Below are positions 21,801 through 32,924 of a DNA stretch of 64,000 bases, piece by piece. Position 1 is the first letter of the stretch. Each line of letters opens with the position of its first letter. Under the pieces are notes generated by a model. It had not been told where the DNA came from. It did no database searches and saw nothing but the letters and a program-made list of their open reading frames with translations. The position numbers and the translations under genes are program-made. Source of the DNA: Pelecanus crispus (Eukaryota; Chordata; Aves; Pelecaniformes; Pelecanidae). The stretch spans positions 40,635,044-40,699,043 of the forward strand of contig NC_134649.1 in assembly GCF_030463565.1 (NCBI RefSeq), written 5' to 3'.

Positions 21801-24800
21801 GCATGATTGCGGGGCAGTGCCGCTGCAAGGAGAATGTGGCCGGTCCTCGCTGTGACCGCTGCCGGCATGGTGCCTACGGCCTCAGCCATGGTGACCCGCA
21901 GGGCTGCCAGCGTGAGCTGGGACCCAGGGATCGGCACGGGAGGATGTGGGGTGGAGGGATGAGGACGGTGGGATGTGGGATGGAGGGATGATGATGGAGG
22001 GATGGTGATGGAGGGATGAGGATGGAGGGATGTGGGATGGAGGAATGAGGATGGAGGGATGGTGATGGAGGGATGGTGATGGAGGGATGAGGATGGAGGG
22101 ATGAGGATGGAGGGATGTGGAATGGAGGGATGGTGATGGAAAGATGGGGATGGAGATTGAGGGATGTGGGGTGGAGGGATGTGGGATGGAGGGATGGTGA
22201 TGGAGGGATGAGGATGGAGGCATGGAGATGGAGGGATGTGGGATGGAGGGATGGTGGTGGAGGGATGAGGACAGAGGAATGGAGATTGAGGGATGTGGGG
22301 TGGAGGGATGGAGATAGAGGGATGTGGGATGGAGGGGTGTGGATGGAGGAATGTGGACAGAGATGGGGTGAGGGATGGAAGGACGCGGGATGGGGAGGGA
22401 GGGCCATGAAGCCCGTGGGCTGTGGTGCCACGTGGCAGCCCCTCACGTGCGGGGGTGCGTGTGTGTTGTGGGGTGCAGCGTGCAGGTGTGACCCGCGGGG
22501 CACGGTGGCTGGCAGCTCCCCCTGCGACCCCATCAGCGGGGACTGCTACTGCAAACGCTTTGTGGCTGGGCGCTCCTGCAGCCAGTGTGTGGTGAGTGCC
22601 CCAGCTTGCCCCACAGCCTGCCCCACACCACGCTCCGTGGCCCTGACTCTCCCCAGCCCCGCGGCATACCCCCGTGCCGGGCTGGACCCACACCTGCCCC
22701 ACACCCCCCCTCTCACTGCAGCCCGAGTTCTGGGGCCTGAGCTACGATGTGGGGGGCTGCCGGCCCTGTGCCTGCGACTTCGGGGGAGCCTACAGCAACC
22801 GGTGCGACCCAGCACAGCACCCGGCGGGGCACGGAGATGGGGGAGTGGGAGTGGGGACAGGGCTGGGGGTCAAGCATGGAGGGAGGGATGGGGACATCGG
22901 TGGAAAGATGGGGACAGGGCTGGAGAGACAGAGGGGCCTGAGAGGGAGGGAGGGGGGAATCCCCATCCCCTGAGATGGAGGAATGGGGACAGGGATGGAG
23001 GGAAGGAAGGATGGGTGAGGACAGAGCCAGACAGAAGGACAGACAACGGGACAAGACGGTCACCCCCAGGTGCTCCATGGAGGATGGGGCTTGTCCCTGC
23101 CGTCCCCACCTCATGGGGCGGCAGTGTGACCAGGTACAGCCTGGCTTCTTCTGTGCCCACCTTGACTACTACACCTATGAGGCCGAGCGGGCCACCGGCC
23201 ACGGCCACAGCCACCCCCAGCTCCCGGTGAGTCTCCTGCGGTGGGTCCCTGCACTCCCAGCCCGGGCTTGTGCATGGCTGTCACTGTGCACCATGTTCCA
23301 TGCATGGCTGTCACCATGCTCCATGCATGGCTGTCACCCCGTCCTGCATGTGGCTATCCCCATGCACGGCTGTCCTCGAGCACGGCTGTCCCCGTGCATG
23401 GCGCCTGTCCCCTGACCCGGTCCCCACAGGGTGCCGTCCGGGCAGAGGTGCCCCAGGACTGCCTGGAGTACGATACCGGGGAGCTGGGGGGGCGGAAGGG
23501 GCGCCCACGGCACCAGCGCAGCCCCCACCGCAGCCCCCAGCCCCGCGCCCCCTCGCGCCGCGGCCGCCAGCAGCCCCCCAAGGTGAGACCCGGGGGGGGT
23601 GGGACGGGGCATGGCAGGGTGCTACGGGGCGGGGGGAAAGGGTCGGGGGGCAGAGCCGGAGGGGCCAGGGCCAAGCCGTGCCCGTGCCCTGCCCAGCCGG
23701 ACGTGGAGGAGGTGGTGCGGGACGGCACCGGGCGCATGGTGACGTGGACGGGCTCGGGGTTCGCCCGGGTGCGGGACGGGGCTGGCCTGACCTTCCACGT
23801 GGACAACGTGCCCTACCCCATGGACTACGAGCTGCTGCTGCGCTACGAGCCCGAGGTGAGTGCGGCCATGGCCATGGCCACGGCGTGTACGGCACAGCAC
23901 GGCACGGCCCTGATGCCGGCTCGCCTGTCGCCACAGTCGGCCGAGGACTGGGAGGCCGTGGTCAGCGTCAGCTCCCGGGCGCTGCCCACCAGCCCTCGCT
24001 GCGGGAACCTGCTGCCCTCTGAGCAAATGTACCGCGAGAGCCTGCCCCACACCCAGAGGTGGGATGGGGTGGAGTGGGGTGGGATGGGGATGGGGATGGG
24101 GATGGGGATGGGGATGGGATGGGGATGGGGATGGGATGGGATGAGATGGGATGGGATGAAAATGAGGATGGGATGAAAATGAGGATGGGAATGGGGTGAG
24201 GATGGGGACAGGGATCAGGACAGGGCAGGGACAAGGACAGCCCTGCCACGCTCCCAGAACTGAGGGATGGGGATGGGATGGGATGGGATGGGATGGGATG
24301 GGATGGGATGGGATGGGATGGGATGGGATGAAAATGAGGATGGGAATGGGGTGAGGATGGGGGCAGGGATCAGGACAGGGCAGGGACAAGGACAGCCCTG
24401 CCATGCTCCCAGAACTGAGGGATGGGGATGGGATGAAGATGGGGATGGGATGAGGATGGGGATGGGGATGCGGATAGGGTTGGGATGGGATGCAGATAGG
24501 GATGGGACGGGGATGGGATGGGATGGGGATGGGATGAGGATGGGGATGGGGTGGGGTGGGGATGTGTACAGGGATCAGGACAGGGCAGGGACAAGGACAG
24601 TCCTGCCTCCCAGGTGAGGGATGGGGATGGGGACAGGGGCAAGGATGGTGGCTGGGTGCTGCTGCTGTCCCCTGGCTGTCCCTGTGGCCCTGGGGTGCCC
24701 GTGCCCTGACTCCTGCCTCTGCACAGGTATGTGCTGCTGTCCCGGCCCTTCTGCTTCGAGCCCAGCACCCCCTACGAGGTGACCATGCGGCTTCAACGGG

Positions 24801-27800
24801 CCGGCGTCACCCAGCGCCACCCTGGTGCCTTCATCCTCATCGACTCGGTGAGGGAGGTCCTGCTGCACCCCATGCCTGGGGCTTGGCAGGGGTGGGGTGA
24901 TGGGCAGGGACAGGGGACCACGGGCTGGGGTGGGCAGCGACATCCACCTGGGACTGCTCATGGGGTGAGGTAAGGATGGGGATGGGAAAGGGGATGGAAT
25001 GGGAATGGGAATGGGAATGGGAATGGGAATGGGAATGGGAATGGCATGGGATGGAGATGGGGATGGGGATGAGATGGGGATGGGGATGAGATGGGGATGG
25101 AGAAGTGCATAGAGAAAGGGAATGGGGATGGGGGTGAGGATGGAAATATCAGTGGGGCTGGGGATGTTGATGGAGTTGGGGCTGGTCTTGGGGATGTCAG
25201 CAGGGATGGGGATAAGGATGGCTGTGGGGATGGCAATTTGGATGGGAATACCAGTGGAGCTGGTGCTGTCCATGGGGCCGGGGCGGTCAAGCCCCCAGCA
25301 GGGTTGGGGCTGCCCCAGGGCAGGTGGATCCAGCCCAGGAGCAGGGGCCAGGTCCCACCATGGGGGGTGGCTGTGCCCCCCCAGCCCCATCTCCTCTCCC
25401 CCTCCCACTGCCTGGTGCAGCTGGTGCTCCTGCCACGGGTGTCGGAGCTGCCGGGCTTCCATGGGGTGGAGGCAGCAGCAGCGATGCGCCGGGAGGAACT
25501 GGAGCGGTACCGGTGCCTGGAGGCATTTCGCATGGCCCCCCCGCCTGCCCTGGCCCAGGCCTGCGCCAGCCTGGTCTGCAGCGTCTCGGCCCTGCTGCAC
25601 GGCGGGGCTCTGCGTGAGTGGGGGGCACCCTGCCGGGGTCCGGGATGTGCCCGGGGCAGCAGGTGTGGGTGGGGATGTGCCCGGTGCAGTGGGTCAGGAT
25701 GAGGCCATGCCTATGGCAGGGGTGGGCAGGGTGAGCCAGGGCAGTGGTGCAGGGTAAGGCCATGCCCATGGTAGGGGAGGGTGGGGGAGCAGTGGCAGAG
25801 TGCAGGCAAGGTGCAGGCAGGGTGCGGGCAGGGTGCGGGCAGGGTGCGGGCATGGTGCGGGCAGGGTGCGGGCAGGGTGTGGGCAGGGTTGGGGCAGGGT
25901 GCAGGCAAGGTGCAGGCAAGGTGTGGGCAGGGTGCGGGCAGGGTGCGGACAGGGTGCAGGCAAGGTGCAGGCAAGGTGCAGGCAGAGTGCGGGCATGGTG
26001 CGGGCAGGGTGCGGACAGGGTGCAGGCAAGGTGCAGGCAGGGTGCAGGCATGGTGCGGGCAGGGTGCGGACAGGGTGCAGGCAGGGTGCGGGCAGGGTGC
26101 GGGCAGGGCAGCCTCAGCCCCACACTGGCCCTGCTGCCCGCAGCCTGCCAGTGCGACCCGCAGGGCTCCCGCAGCAGCGAGTGCCGGGCGCAGGGAGGGC
26201 AGTGCGAGTGCAAGCCCCACGTCCTCGGCCGGCGCTGTGACCACTGTGCTCCGGGCAGCTACGGCTTCGGGCCCCTGGGCTGCAGCCGTAAGTAGCGGGA
26301 TCTGCGCCTGCCGGGTGTCCCTGTCCCTCCCATCTGTCTGTCTGTCCAGCTGTCAGAGCCCCGTTTGCTGCCCGTCTGCCTGTTCACTTGTCTATCTGTC
26401 CATCTGTCCATGCATGTGTCTATCACAGCCCTGCTGTCCTGCAGCCTGTGCATTGGGTCCCAGTTCCCGCTCCGTCCATCTGTCTTTCCATCCGTCCATC
26501 TATCCATCCAAGCCCCACGCTCCTGCCTGGGGTGGGTACTGCCCTGCCTTGCACTCACTCATCTATCCGTCCGCCCATCCATCTGCCCACCCACGTGTCC
26601 ATGTGTGCCCTCCTGTGCCATGGTCTGTGGGTTGGGCGTGCCCTGGGTGCTGGTCCCCTGTCTGTCTGTCCATCCCTGTGTATCTACACCCATGTCCCTG
26701 ACCCGAGCCATGCCATCCCGCAGCCTGCGCCTGCTCCCCGGAGGGCTCAGTGTCACAGCTGTGCGACGCAGTGAGCGGGCAGTGCCAGTGCCAGCCCGGT
26801 GCCGTGGGCCGGCAGTGTGACCAGTGCCAGCCCAGCCACTGGGGCTTCCCCGCCTGCCAGCCCTGCCAGTGCAACGGGCACGCCGAGGAGTGTGACCCCC
26901 GGACGGGCAGCTGCCTGCGCTGCCGTGACCACACCACCGGCCGGCACTGCGAGAGGTGAACCTGATCGGAGGGGAGGGGATGGGACAGCATGGCATGGCA
27001 TGGCATGGCATGGCATGGCATGGCATATGACAGGATGGTGGCATGGGATATGATGGGATGGGATGAGATGGGATGGGATGGAATGGATACAACGGGATGG
27101 GATGGGATGAGATAGGATGGGATATGATGGTATGGGAAATGATGGGATGGGATATGATGGGGTGAGATTGGATGGGATAGTGGGATGGGGTGGGATGAGA
27201 TGGGATGGGATGGGATAGGGTGGGATGGGATAGGATGGGATATGACGGTATGGGAAATGATGGGATGGGATATGATGGGGTGGATGAGATGAGATGGGAT
27301 ATGATGGCATGGCATGGAATGGATGAGATGGGATGGATCAGATGGGATGGTGGGATGGGATATGATGGGATGGGCCCCCGGGGCACTCACCTCTTGTCCT
27401 CGCAGGTGCCAGGACGGTTACTACGGGGACCCAGTGCTGGGCTCGGGGCAGCAGTGCCGGCCCTGCCCCTGCCCCGGCTACCCCGGCACACGGCACTACC
27501 ACGGGAGCGCCTGCCACACCGATGAGGAGACCCACCACATCGTCTGCCTCTGCGCGCCCGGATATGCCGGTGAGGGGCAGGGTGGGTGCCGTGCAGTAGG
27601 GACCCCCCCCGGCACTGGGGCTGTGGGACCCCCGGCACCCACAGCCTCTGCCTCCCTGCAGGGCCCCGCTGCGACCGCTGCTCCCCTGGCTACTTTGGGG
27701 CACCGGAGATGGAGGGGGGTGTGTGCCGGCCCTGCCAGTGCAACAACAACATCGACGCCAGCGACGCGGGGGCCTGCGACCCACGCACGGGGCAATGCTT

Positions 27801-30800
27801 GCGCTGCCTGTACCACACCACCGGGCCCCGCTGTGCCCACTGCCAGCCCGGCTACTACGGCAATGCCCTGCAGCGCAGCTGCCGGCGTGAGTGGGGCGGG
27901 GGTCGGGCTGTGCCGGGGCTGGGGCTGTGCAAGTGTTTGGGGATGTGCAGGGGGGGTTGGGGTGATGCAAGGGGTTGGGGTGTGGGTGGGGAGTAGGGCT
28001 GCATTGGGGTGCGGGGGGATTGGGGTTGTGTGTGTGGAGGGCGGGATGGTCAGTTTTTGGAGTGTCTGGGGCCAGGCAGGGGATTTGGGGTGCTGAGGCC
28101 AGGTGCCAGGAGGGCATCCCCTGGGCAGGGGGTACGGGCTGAGCCCCCCGTGGTTGCCCACCCGCCCGCAGGCTGCAGCTGTGACCCGCGGGGAACCCTG
28201 GCCTCCCACTGTGCCGCCGGCACCTGCGCCTGCGACCGCAGCACGGGTGCCTGTGCCTGCCGGCCCAATGTGGTGGGCAAGAGCTGCGACCGCTGCGCAC
28301 CCCACTTCTGGAGCCTGGGGGGGGCAGGGGGCTGCCAGCCCTGTGGCTGCCACCCCACGCACGCCCTGCACCCTGCCTGCAATGTGGTGAGACCCCCGAC
28401 ACCCTGGCACCCTGGCACGGCTCTCCTGCCCTCCCGGCACCAGGCGAGCTGCCTGGCTGAGCATGCCGCTCTCGCTGCAGGTGACAGGGCAGTGCCAGTG
28501 CCGGCCTGGCTTTGGGGGCCGCGTCTGCTCCCAGTGCCAGGAGCACCACTGGGGAGACCCCGAGCGGGAGTGCCGAGGTGGGGGCATGTCCCAGGGACCA
28601 GGGGCACAAGGGCTCTGGGGACTTGGGGTGTCCGGGGACATGAGGGCCCTGGGGAACGGAGGGTCTTGGGGAAACAGAGGGTCATGGAGCAACCCTGGGT
28701 GCATGGTGGGACTCTAGGGACGTGGGGGGTCCTGGGGACATGATGGGACACTAGGGATGTGGGGGCACTGGGGACACGGTGGGGCTGTCAACATGGGGGT
28801 CCTGGGGAGACACTGGGGACTCTGGGGACTCAGGAGATCCTGGGGACATGGTGAGATCATGGGGATGCGATGAGACCTTTCAAGCATGGGGGACCCTGGA
28901 CCCATAGCGGGATGCTGGGGACACAGTGGGACCCTGGGGACATGGGGGACTCTGGAGATCCAGTGGATGCTGGGGACATGGTGGGTCTCTGGGGACATGG
29001 GGGATTCAGGGCACCCTGAGTACATGGTGGGATTGTGGAGACGTAGGAGACCCTGGGTACATGGTGGGACCCTGGAGACGCAGGGGGACACAATGGGACA
29101 CCGGGGACATGGTGGCACTCTGGGAACACGGGGGTCCCTGGGGAGGCTGGGACACACCGCCACTTGTCTCCACAGCCTGCGAGTGCGAGCCGCTGGGCGC
29201 TGAGAGCCTGCAGTGCGAGCAGGCCAGCGGGCAGTGCCAGTGCCGGCCGGGCTTCGGGGGGCTGCGCTGTGACCGCTGCCAGCGAGGCTACCAGGAGGCC
29301 TTCCCCCGCTGCTCGCCCTGCCACCCCTGCTTTGGGCGCTGGGACCCGGCCCTGGGCAGCCTGCGGGACGGGCTGCAGCGCCTCGGGGCGCAGGCGCGGG
29401 CGCTGCAGGAGGGGGGGTCTGTGCCCCCACTCAGCCCCCGCCGCCTGCGGGTGCTGGAGGAGGCGCTGGGGCGCGTGGAGCAGCTGCTGAACCAGGGGGG
29501 CAGCCCCGGCGGCCCACTCCTCGACGGGCTGCCCAGGCGGCTGGACGGCACCAGGCAAGTGTGTGCGGTGGGCTAGGGAGCGGGAACCCCCACTTTTGTC
29601 ACCCAAAAAGGCTTGAGACCCCTCTGCCCCCTCCAAAGGATGGAGCTGGATGACTTCTGGAAGCAGCTCCAAGAGCTGGAGCAACATCTGGATCAGCTGG
29701 CGCAGGCAGATGTGCGGCACCGTGACCGGCTAGCCGGGCTGAGCCATGAGCTAGGGGGTCTCAACCGAACCACCTCCCACCTTCAAATCCTCCTCAACAC
29801 CGTGGCAGCAGCTGGATTTGGTGGTAAGAGCATCCAGCAAGGATTGGGGGGGTTCAGTGGCAACCATCCCAGCCAAACCCTGATGCTGGCACCCGCAGAG
29901 TCTTACCGCAGCATCCTGGCATCGGCGGAGGACTCACGGCAGGCGGAGGTGGTGGCCAATGGCACAGCCGGCGAGCTGAACGGGGCACAGGCGACGCGGC
30001 GGGCGGCCGAGCAGGTGCTGCGGCAGCAGCGCGATGCTTTTCGCCGCGGCACAGCTGCGGCACGGAAATCCTTGCGGGAGGCGCAGAAACGGGTGATGGG
30101 ACTGAGCGTTGCCAGAATCAATGAGAAGGTGAGAGCGGGACCGGTGGGGAGCAAATAGGTGCATGGGGAGAGCCCTGTGTGCCGCCCCGGCACGGGCATC
30201 TCCCTCCATGCAGTGTTGAGCTGCCATCTCCACCACTGGCATCACTGCAGATTTGTGGGGTGCCTGGGGACCGGAGCTGCGAACAATCACCTTGCGGAGG
30301 AGCCTTGTGCCGGGACGGCTTGGGGACACGGCGTTGTGGTGGCACAGGATGCGCGGGGGCACTGCCTGTATCGGCTCGAGCCTTGAGCAGTGCCCGTAAC
30401 ATCTCGCAGCAGCTGGAGGTGGTGTTGGGACAGCTGGGTGTTGTGGCGCAGAAGGTAGGGGTGGTGGCTCCATGGCACATTTTGGTGTCCCCTTGTACTC
30501 TTTCCATGCCACTTTGATGTCCCCTTGCATGCCCTGCTTGTGCTCTTTCCATTCCACTTTGGTGTCCCCTTGTATGTTCCACTTGTGCTCTTTTCATGCC
30601 ACTTTGATGTCCCCTTCCATGTCCCACTTATGCCTTTTCCATGCCCCCTTGCATGTCCCTTTGCCTGTCCTCCTCATACCCTTTCCGTGCCACTTCGGTG
30701 TCCCCTTCTGTGTCCCTCTTTGTGCCCTTTCCATGCACCTTTGCATGTCCCCTTGCACATCCCGCTTGTGCCCTTTCTGTGCCCCCAAGCATGTCCCTCC

Positions 30801-32924
30801 CCATATGTCCCTCTTACGCCCCTTCGCAGATGCCCCTTGTGCCACTTGTGTGCCCCGTTGGGCCACTTGTGTGCCCCATTGGGCCACTGCTGCACCCCCC
30901 CTGCACACCCCCTTTATGTCCCCTTGCACACCCCTTCCATGCCCCCTTGTACCCTGTTGCACACCCCCTCGTGTCCCCTTGCATGCCCCCCAGTGCCCCT
31001 TTTCACACCCCATTACACCCCCTTGCATTCCCCCATCTTGTCCCCATGCATGTCCCCTCATACCCCCTGCCCACCCCCCGCGCCCCCTCCCCAGGGCCAC
31101 CCCGTGCCCCCCGCTCAGCCCCATACCCCCCAGACGCAGGAGGTGCAGGAGCTGGCGCAGGGGGCACGGAGCCGGGCGGAGGAGGCGCTGGGGCACTCGC
31201 AGGCCGCCCGCAGCCGCGCGGAGATGGCGACGGCCCAGCTGCGGGACTTCATCCGCCGCATCAAGGCCTTCCTGGCAGGTAGCGCTGGCACGGGGTGGGC
31301 ACATGGGCACGGCGGGGGTCAGCATGCCCACCCTGAGCCCACCCCACTTCCGTGTCCCCGCAGAGGAGGGAGCCGACCCGGGCAGCATCGAGCTGGTGGC
31401 CCGGCAGGTGCTGAACATCTCCCTGCCCAGCAGCCCTGGCCGGATCCAGGAGCTGCTGCGGGAGATGCAGGAGAGCATCAGCCAGCTGGAGGGGGTGGAC
31501 GCGGTGCTGAACAGCACAGCAGAGGGGCTGGCTGCAGCACGGGGGCTGCTGGCACAGGGACAGAACGCCAGGCGAGTGGCAGGGGACGTGCCGGGGCGGG
31601 CAGTGGGTGGGGGTCTGTCCTGCAGCACTGGCGGGGGCTGGAGCTGCCCATGCTGCTGCAGGGAGCAAGCAGAGGGTGTGAGGGATGACCTGGAGGCGAC
31701 GCAGCAGGCGCTGGATGCAGTGCAGGTGCAGGTGACGGCAGCGAGGAGTGCCCTGCACAGCGCCAAGGACACCATCCGGGCGGCCGAGAGCAGAGCCAAG
31801 GAGGTGAGGGGCACCGGGGCTGCGGGCATGCTGGGGCTGTGGGAGCAGGGCCAATGCCCCTGGCACGGCCGGGGAGCAGGGTGGTGCTTTGGGCATGCTG
31901 GGAGCAATGGGATGGGTGCCGTGGGGACACTGGGAATAATGGGGTCTCTGCTGTGGATGCACTGGGAATAACGGGGTCAGTGCCGTGGGTGCACTGGGAG
32001 CAATGGGGTCAGTGCCATGGAGAGCCAGGCTGATGCTATGGGCACTCAAAGGGTAGCAATGCTGGTGCCAGGGGAACATGGATGGTGTGGGGTGGGTGCC
32101 GTGGGTTTGCCAAGGCGGTGGGGCTGGCGCCGCGGGCACGGCAGGTTGCCGTGCATGCTGGCAACCAGTGCCCGTGCCTGCCCAGGCGGAGCGCAGGCTG
32201 CAGGCGCTGGAGGGGAAGGAGTCGCGGGCGCAGCGGCGGCTGCAGGAGCTGGCGCAGCGCGTCACCGACCTGCAGGAGCAGGGCCAGGATGCCCGCCGCG
32301 TGGCCCAGCAAGCCAAGGACGGGGCGCAGCGTGCCACCGCCGCCTCGGGAACACTCAGCCAGGTGAGCCCTGGCCCTGCCCGGCTGCAGCGCGGCACTGA
32401 GGGGGTATGGGGAGCTGCGGGGGGGCTCAGCCTCGTCGTGCCCTTGTGCCTCCAGGACCTGGCGCAGGTGACGCAGCGCTACATGATGCTGAAGGGCCGG
32501 GTGAGCGGGCTGGCCGGGGTGTCCGACGGGGCCCTGCAGCGCGTGACACGGCTGACGGCAGAGGCCCGGGACCTCCTGGACAAGGCCAGCAGCAGCCAGA
32601 GGAAGCTGGAAGGTGAGGGGGGAGCGTGGGTTGGGGGGCATTCCCCGCCACCCCGACCCCGCTTGGTGCCCACCTCCCCGTGCACGTCTCCCCTCGTCCC
32701 CCTGGGCATGTCCCGCCCGGTGCCCCAAGGGTGACACAGACTGGGGGACACGGCGGGGGGCTGCACCCCAACTGTGCCCCCATCCCGCAGAGCTGGAGCA
32801 ACACTTCGGAGCCAACGAGCGGGCGATGGCGGCGAAGGCGACGCGACTGCAGGCGTTGGAGCAGCGGGTCTGGGGGCTGCTGGAGGAGATTCGGGAGAAG
32901 GCCAACGCTTACGCCACCTGCTAG
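18890..32924 (+). CDS. LAMB2L: Laminin subunit beta-2-like chain, 34 coding exons, 1,829 aa
   Basis: Exons: 18890-18920, 19511-19686, 19792-19915, 19996-20069, 20171-20359, 20465-20528, 20603-20808, 20890-21010, 21437-21625, 21732-21911, 22479-22591, 22722-22801, 23070-23226, 23430-23582, 23697-23855, 23937-24058, 24727-24847, 25421-25613, 26144-26287, 26724-26955, 27406-27569, 27662-27886, 28172-28386, 28481-28577, 29176-29554, 29639-29823, 29899-30128, 30251-30454, 31134-31278, 31364-31571, 31662-31803, 32186-32362, 32456-32612, 32791-32924. All phases match; the sum is 5,490 nt. The secreted basement-membrane chain has a signal peptide (about 1-17), LN domain (23-263), LE repeats (264-547), a basic insert (exon 14), LF domain (about 620-817), LE repeats (818-1225) and a coiled coil (1230-1829) broken by a six-Cys beta-knob (1442-1478). 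The C-terminal Cys that links beta to gamma is kept (YATC). Human LAMB2L is a pseudogene; this copy looks whole. Introns 25 and 30 use GC donors. Confidence 0.9.
21944..22390. repeat. GATGGAGGGAT minisatellite in LAMB2L intron 10
   Basis: About 450 bp of purine-rich units built from GGATGGAGGGATG with GTGATGG and ATGTGGG variants. It fills most of the intron. Confidence 0.85.
22840..23040. repeat. G-rich degenerate repeat in LAMB2L intron 12
   Basis: Diverged units of the type GGGGACAGGGATGGAGGG, related to the intron 10 array. Confidence 0.6.
23266..23400. repeat. Tandem repeat in LAMB2L intron 13
   Basis: Four to six imperfect units contain GCATGGCTGTCAC. The array lies just before exon 14. 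Confidence 0.75.
23430..23582 (+). other. LAMB2L: LAMB2L exon 14: 51-codon Arg/Pro/Ser-rich cassette
   Basis: This 153-bp exon is in phase 0 at both ends, so including or skipping it keeps the frame. It encodes a strongly basic linker ([21 protein letters not shown]) between the LE block and the LF domain. LAMB2 has no matching exon: its exon 13 is followed by a 156-bp intron and then directly by the LF exon. Acceptor (CCCACAG) and donor (GTGAGA) are both good. Confidence 0.75.
24060..24610. repeat. GGGATG satellite-like array with higher-order units, LAMB2L intron 16
   Basis: (GGGAT) and (GGGGAT) short repeats alternate with a block of about 60 bp (CAGGGATCAGGACAGGGCAG onward) that recurs near 24210, 24366 and 24569. 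The higher-order period is therefore about 155-205 bp. Confidence 0.85.
24966..25115. repeat. GGGAAT/GGGATG hexamer array in LAMB2L intron 17
   Basis: Perfect GGGAAT tandem units lie at about 24992-25040, flanked by GGGGATG variants. Confidence 0.85.
25798..26108. repeat. 11-bp G-rich minisatellite in LAMB2L intron 18
   Basis: About 28 copies of an 11-bp unit (GCGGGCAGGGT and variants) end 35 bp before the exon 19 acceptor. Runs of GGG separated by 2-3 bases fit the G-quadruplex pattern on the coding strand. The long open frames across it on both strands are a by-product of the stop-free unit. Confidence 0.9.
26330..26700. repeat. TCTGTCCATC pyrimidine-rich repeat in LAMB2L intron 19
   Basis: Short TCTGTC/CATC/CCAT units are interspersed through the intron. 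This one is pyrimidine-rich on the coding strand, unlike its neighbours. Confidence 0.75.
26975..27378. repeat. GGCAT/GGGAT pentamer array in LAMB2L intron 20
   Basis: Eight or so GGCAT units at about 26990-27027 are followed by 350 bp of GGGAT, GATGGGATAT and related units. Confidence 0.85.
28590..29155. repeat. Minisatellite of about 25-40 bp units in LAMB2L intron 24
   Basis: Imperfect units of the type TGGGGACATGGTGGGACTC occupy nearly the whole 598-bp intron. Confidence 0.8.
30470..31080. repeat. Pyrimidine-rich minisatellite in LAMB2L intron 28
   Basis: Units of the type CCATGCCACTTTGATGTCCC repeat at roughly 36-60 bp, decaying into C-rich sequence toward exon 29. Confidence 0.8.
31905..32030. 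repeat. About 30-bp tandem repeat in LAMB2L intron 31
   Basis: Four imperfect copies of a unit containing GTGCACTGGGAGCAATGGGG. Confidence 0.7.

Noticed and set aside
20636-22702. A 688-codon open frame antisense to LAMB2L exons 7-12
   Set aside because: It runs across laminin exons, introns and a minisatellite without splice logic or any domain, with long low-complexity Pro/His/Ser stretches from the repeat. It is a by-product of GC-rich sequence.
22802-22900. Read-through of LAMB2L exon 12 ([11 protein letters not shown]) as a longer exon
   Set aside because: The first residues look laminin-like, but the frame runs into repeat sequence, while splicing at 22801 to 23070 restores the [12 protein letters not shown] continuation and correct phase.
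25744-26295. A 183-codon frame made of the 11-bp repeat joined to LAMB2L exon 19
   Set aside because: The repeat unit has no stops in any frame; the good acceptor at 26141-26143 and conservation begin only at exon 19.
21944-27378. CRISPR-like direct repeats
   Set aside because: Units are adjacent and imperfect with no unique spacers, in an animal gene. These are minisatellites.
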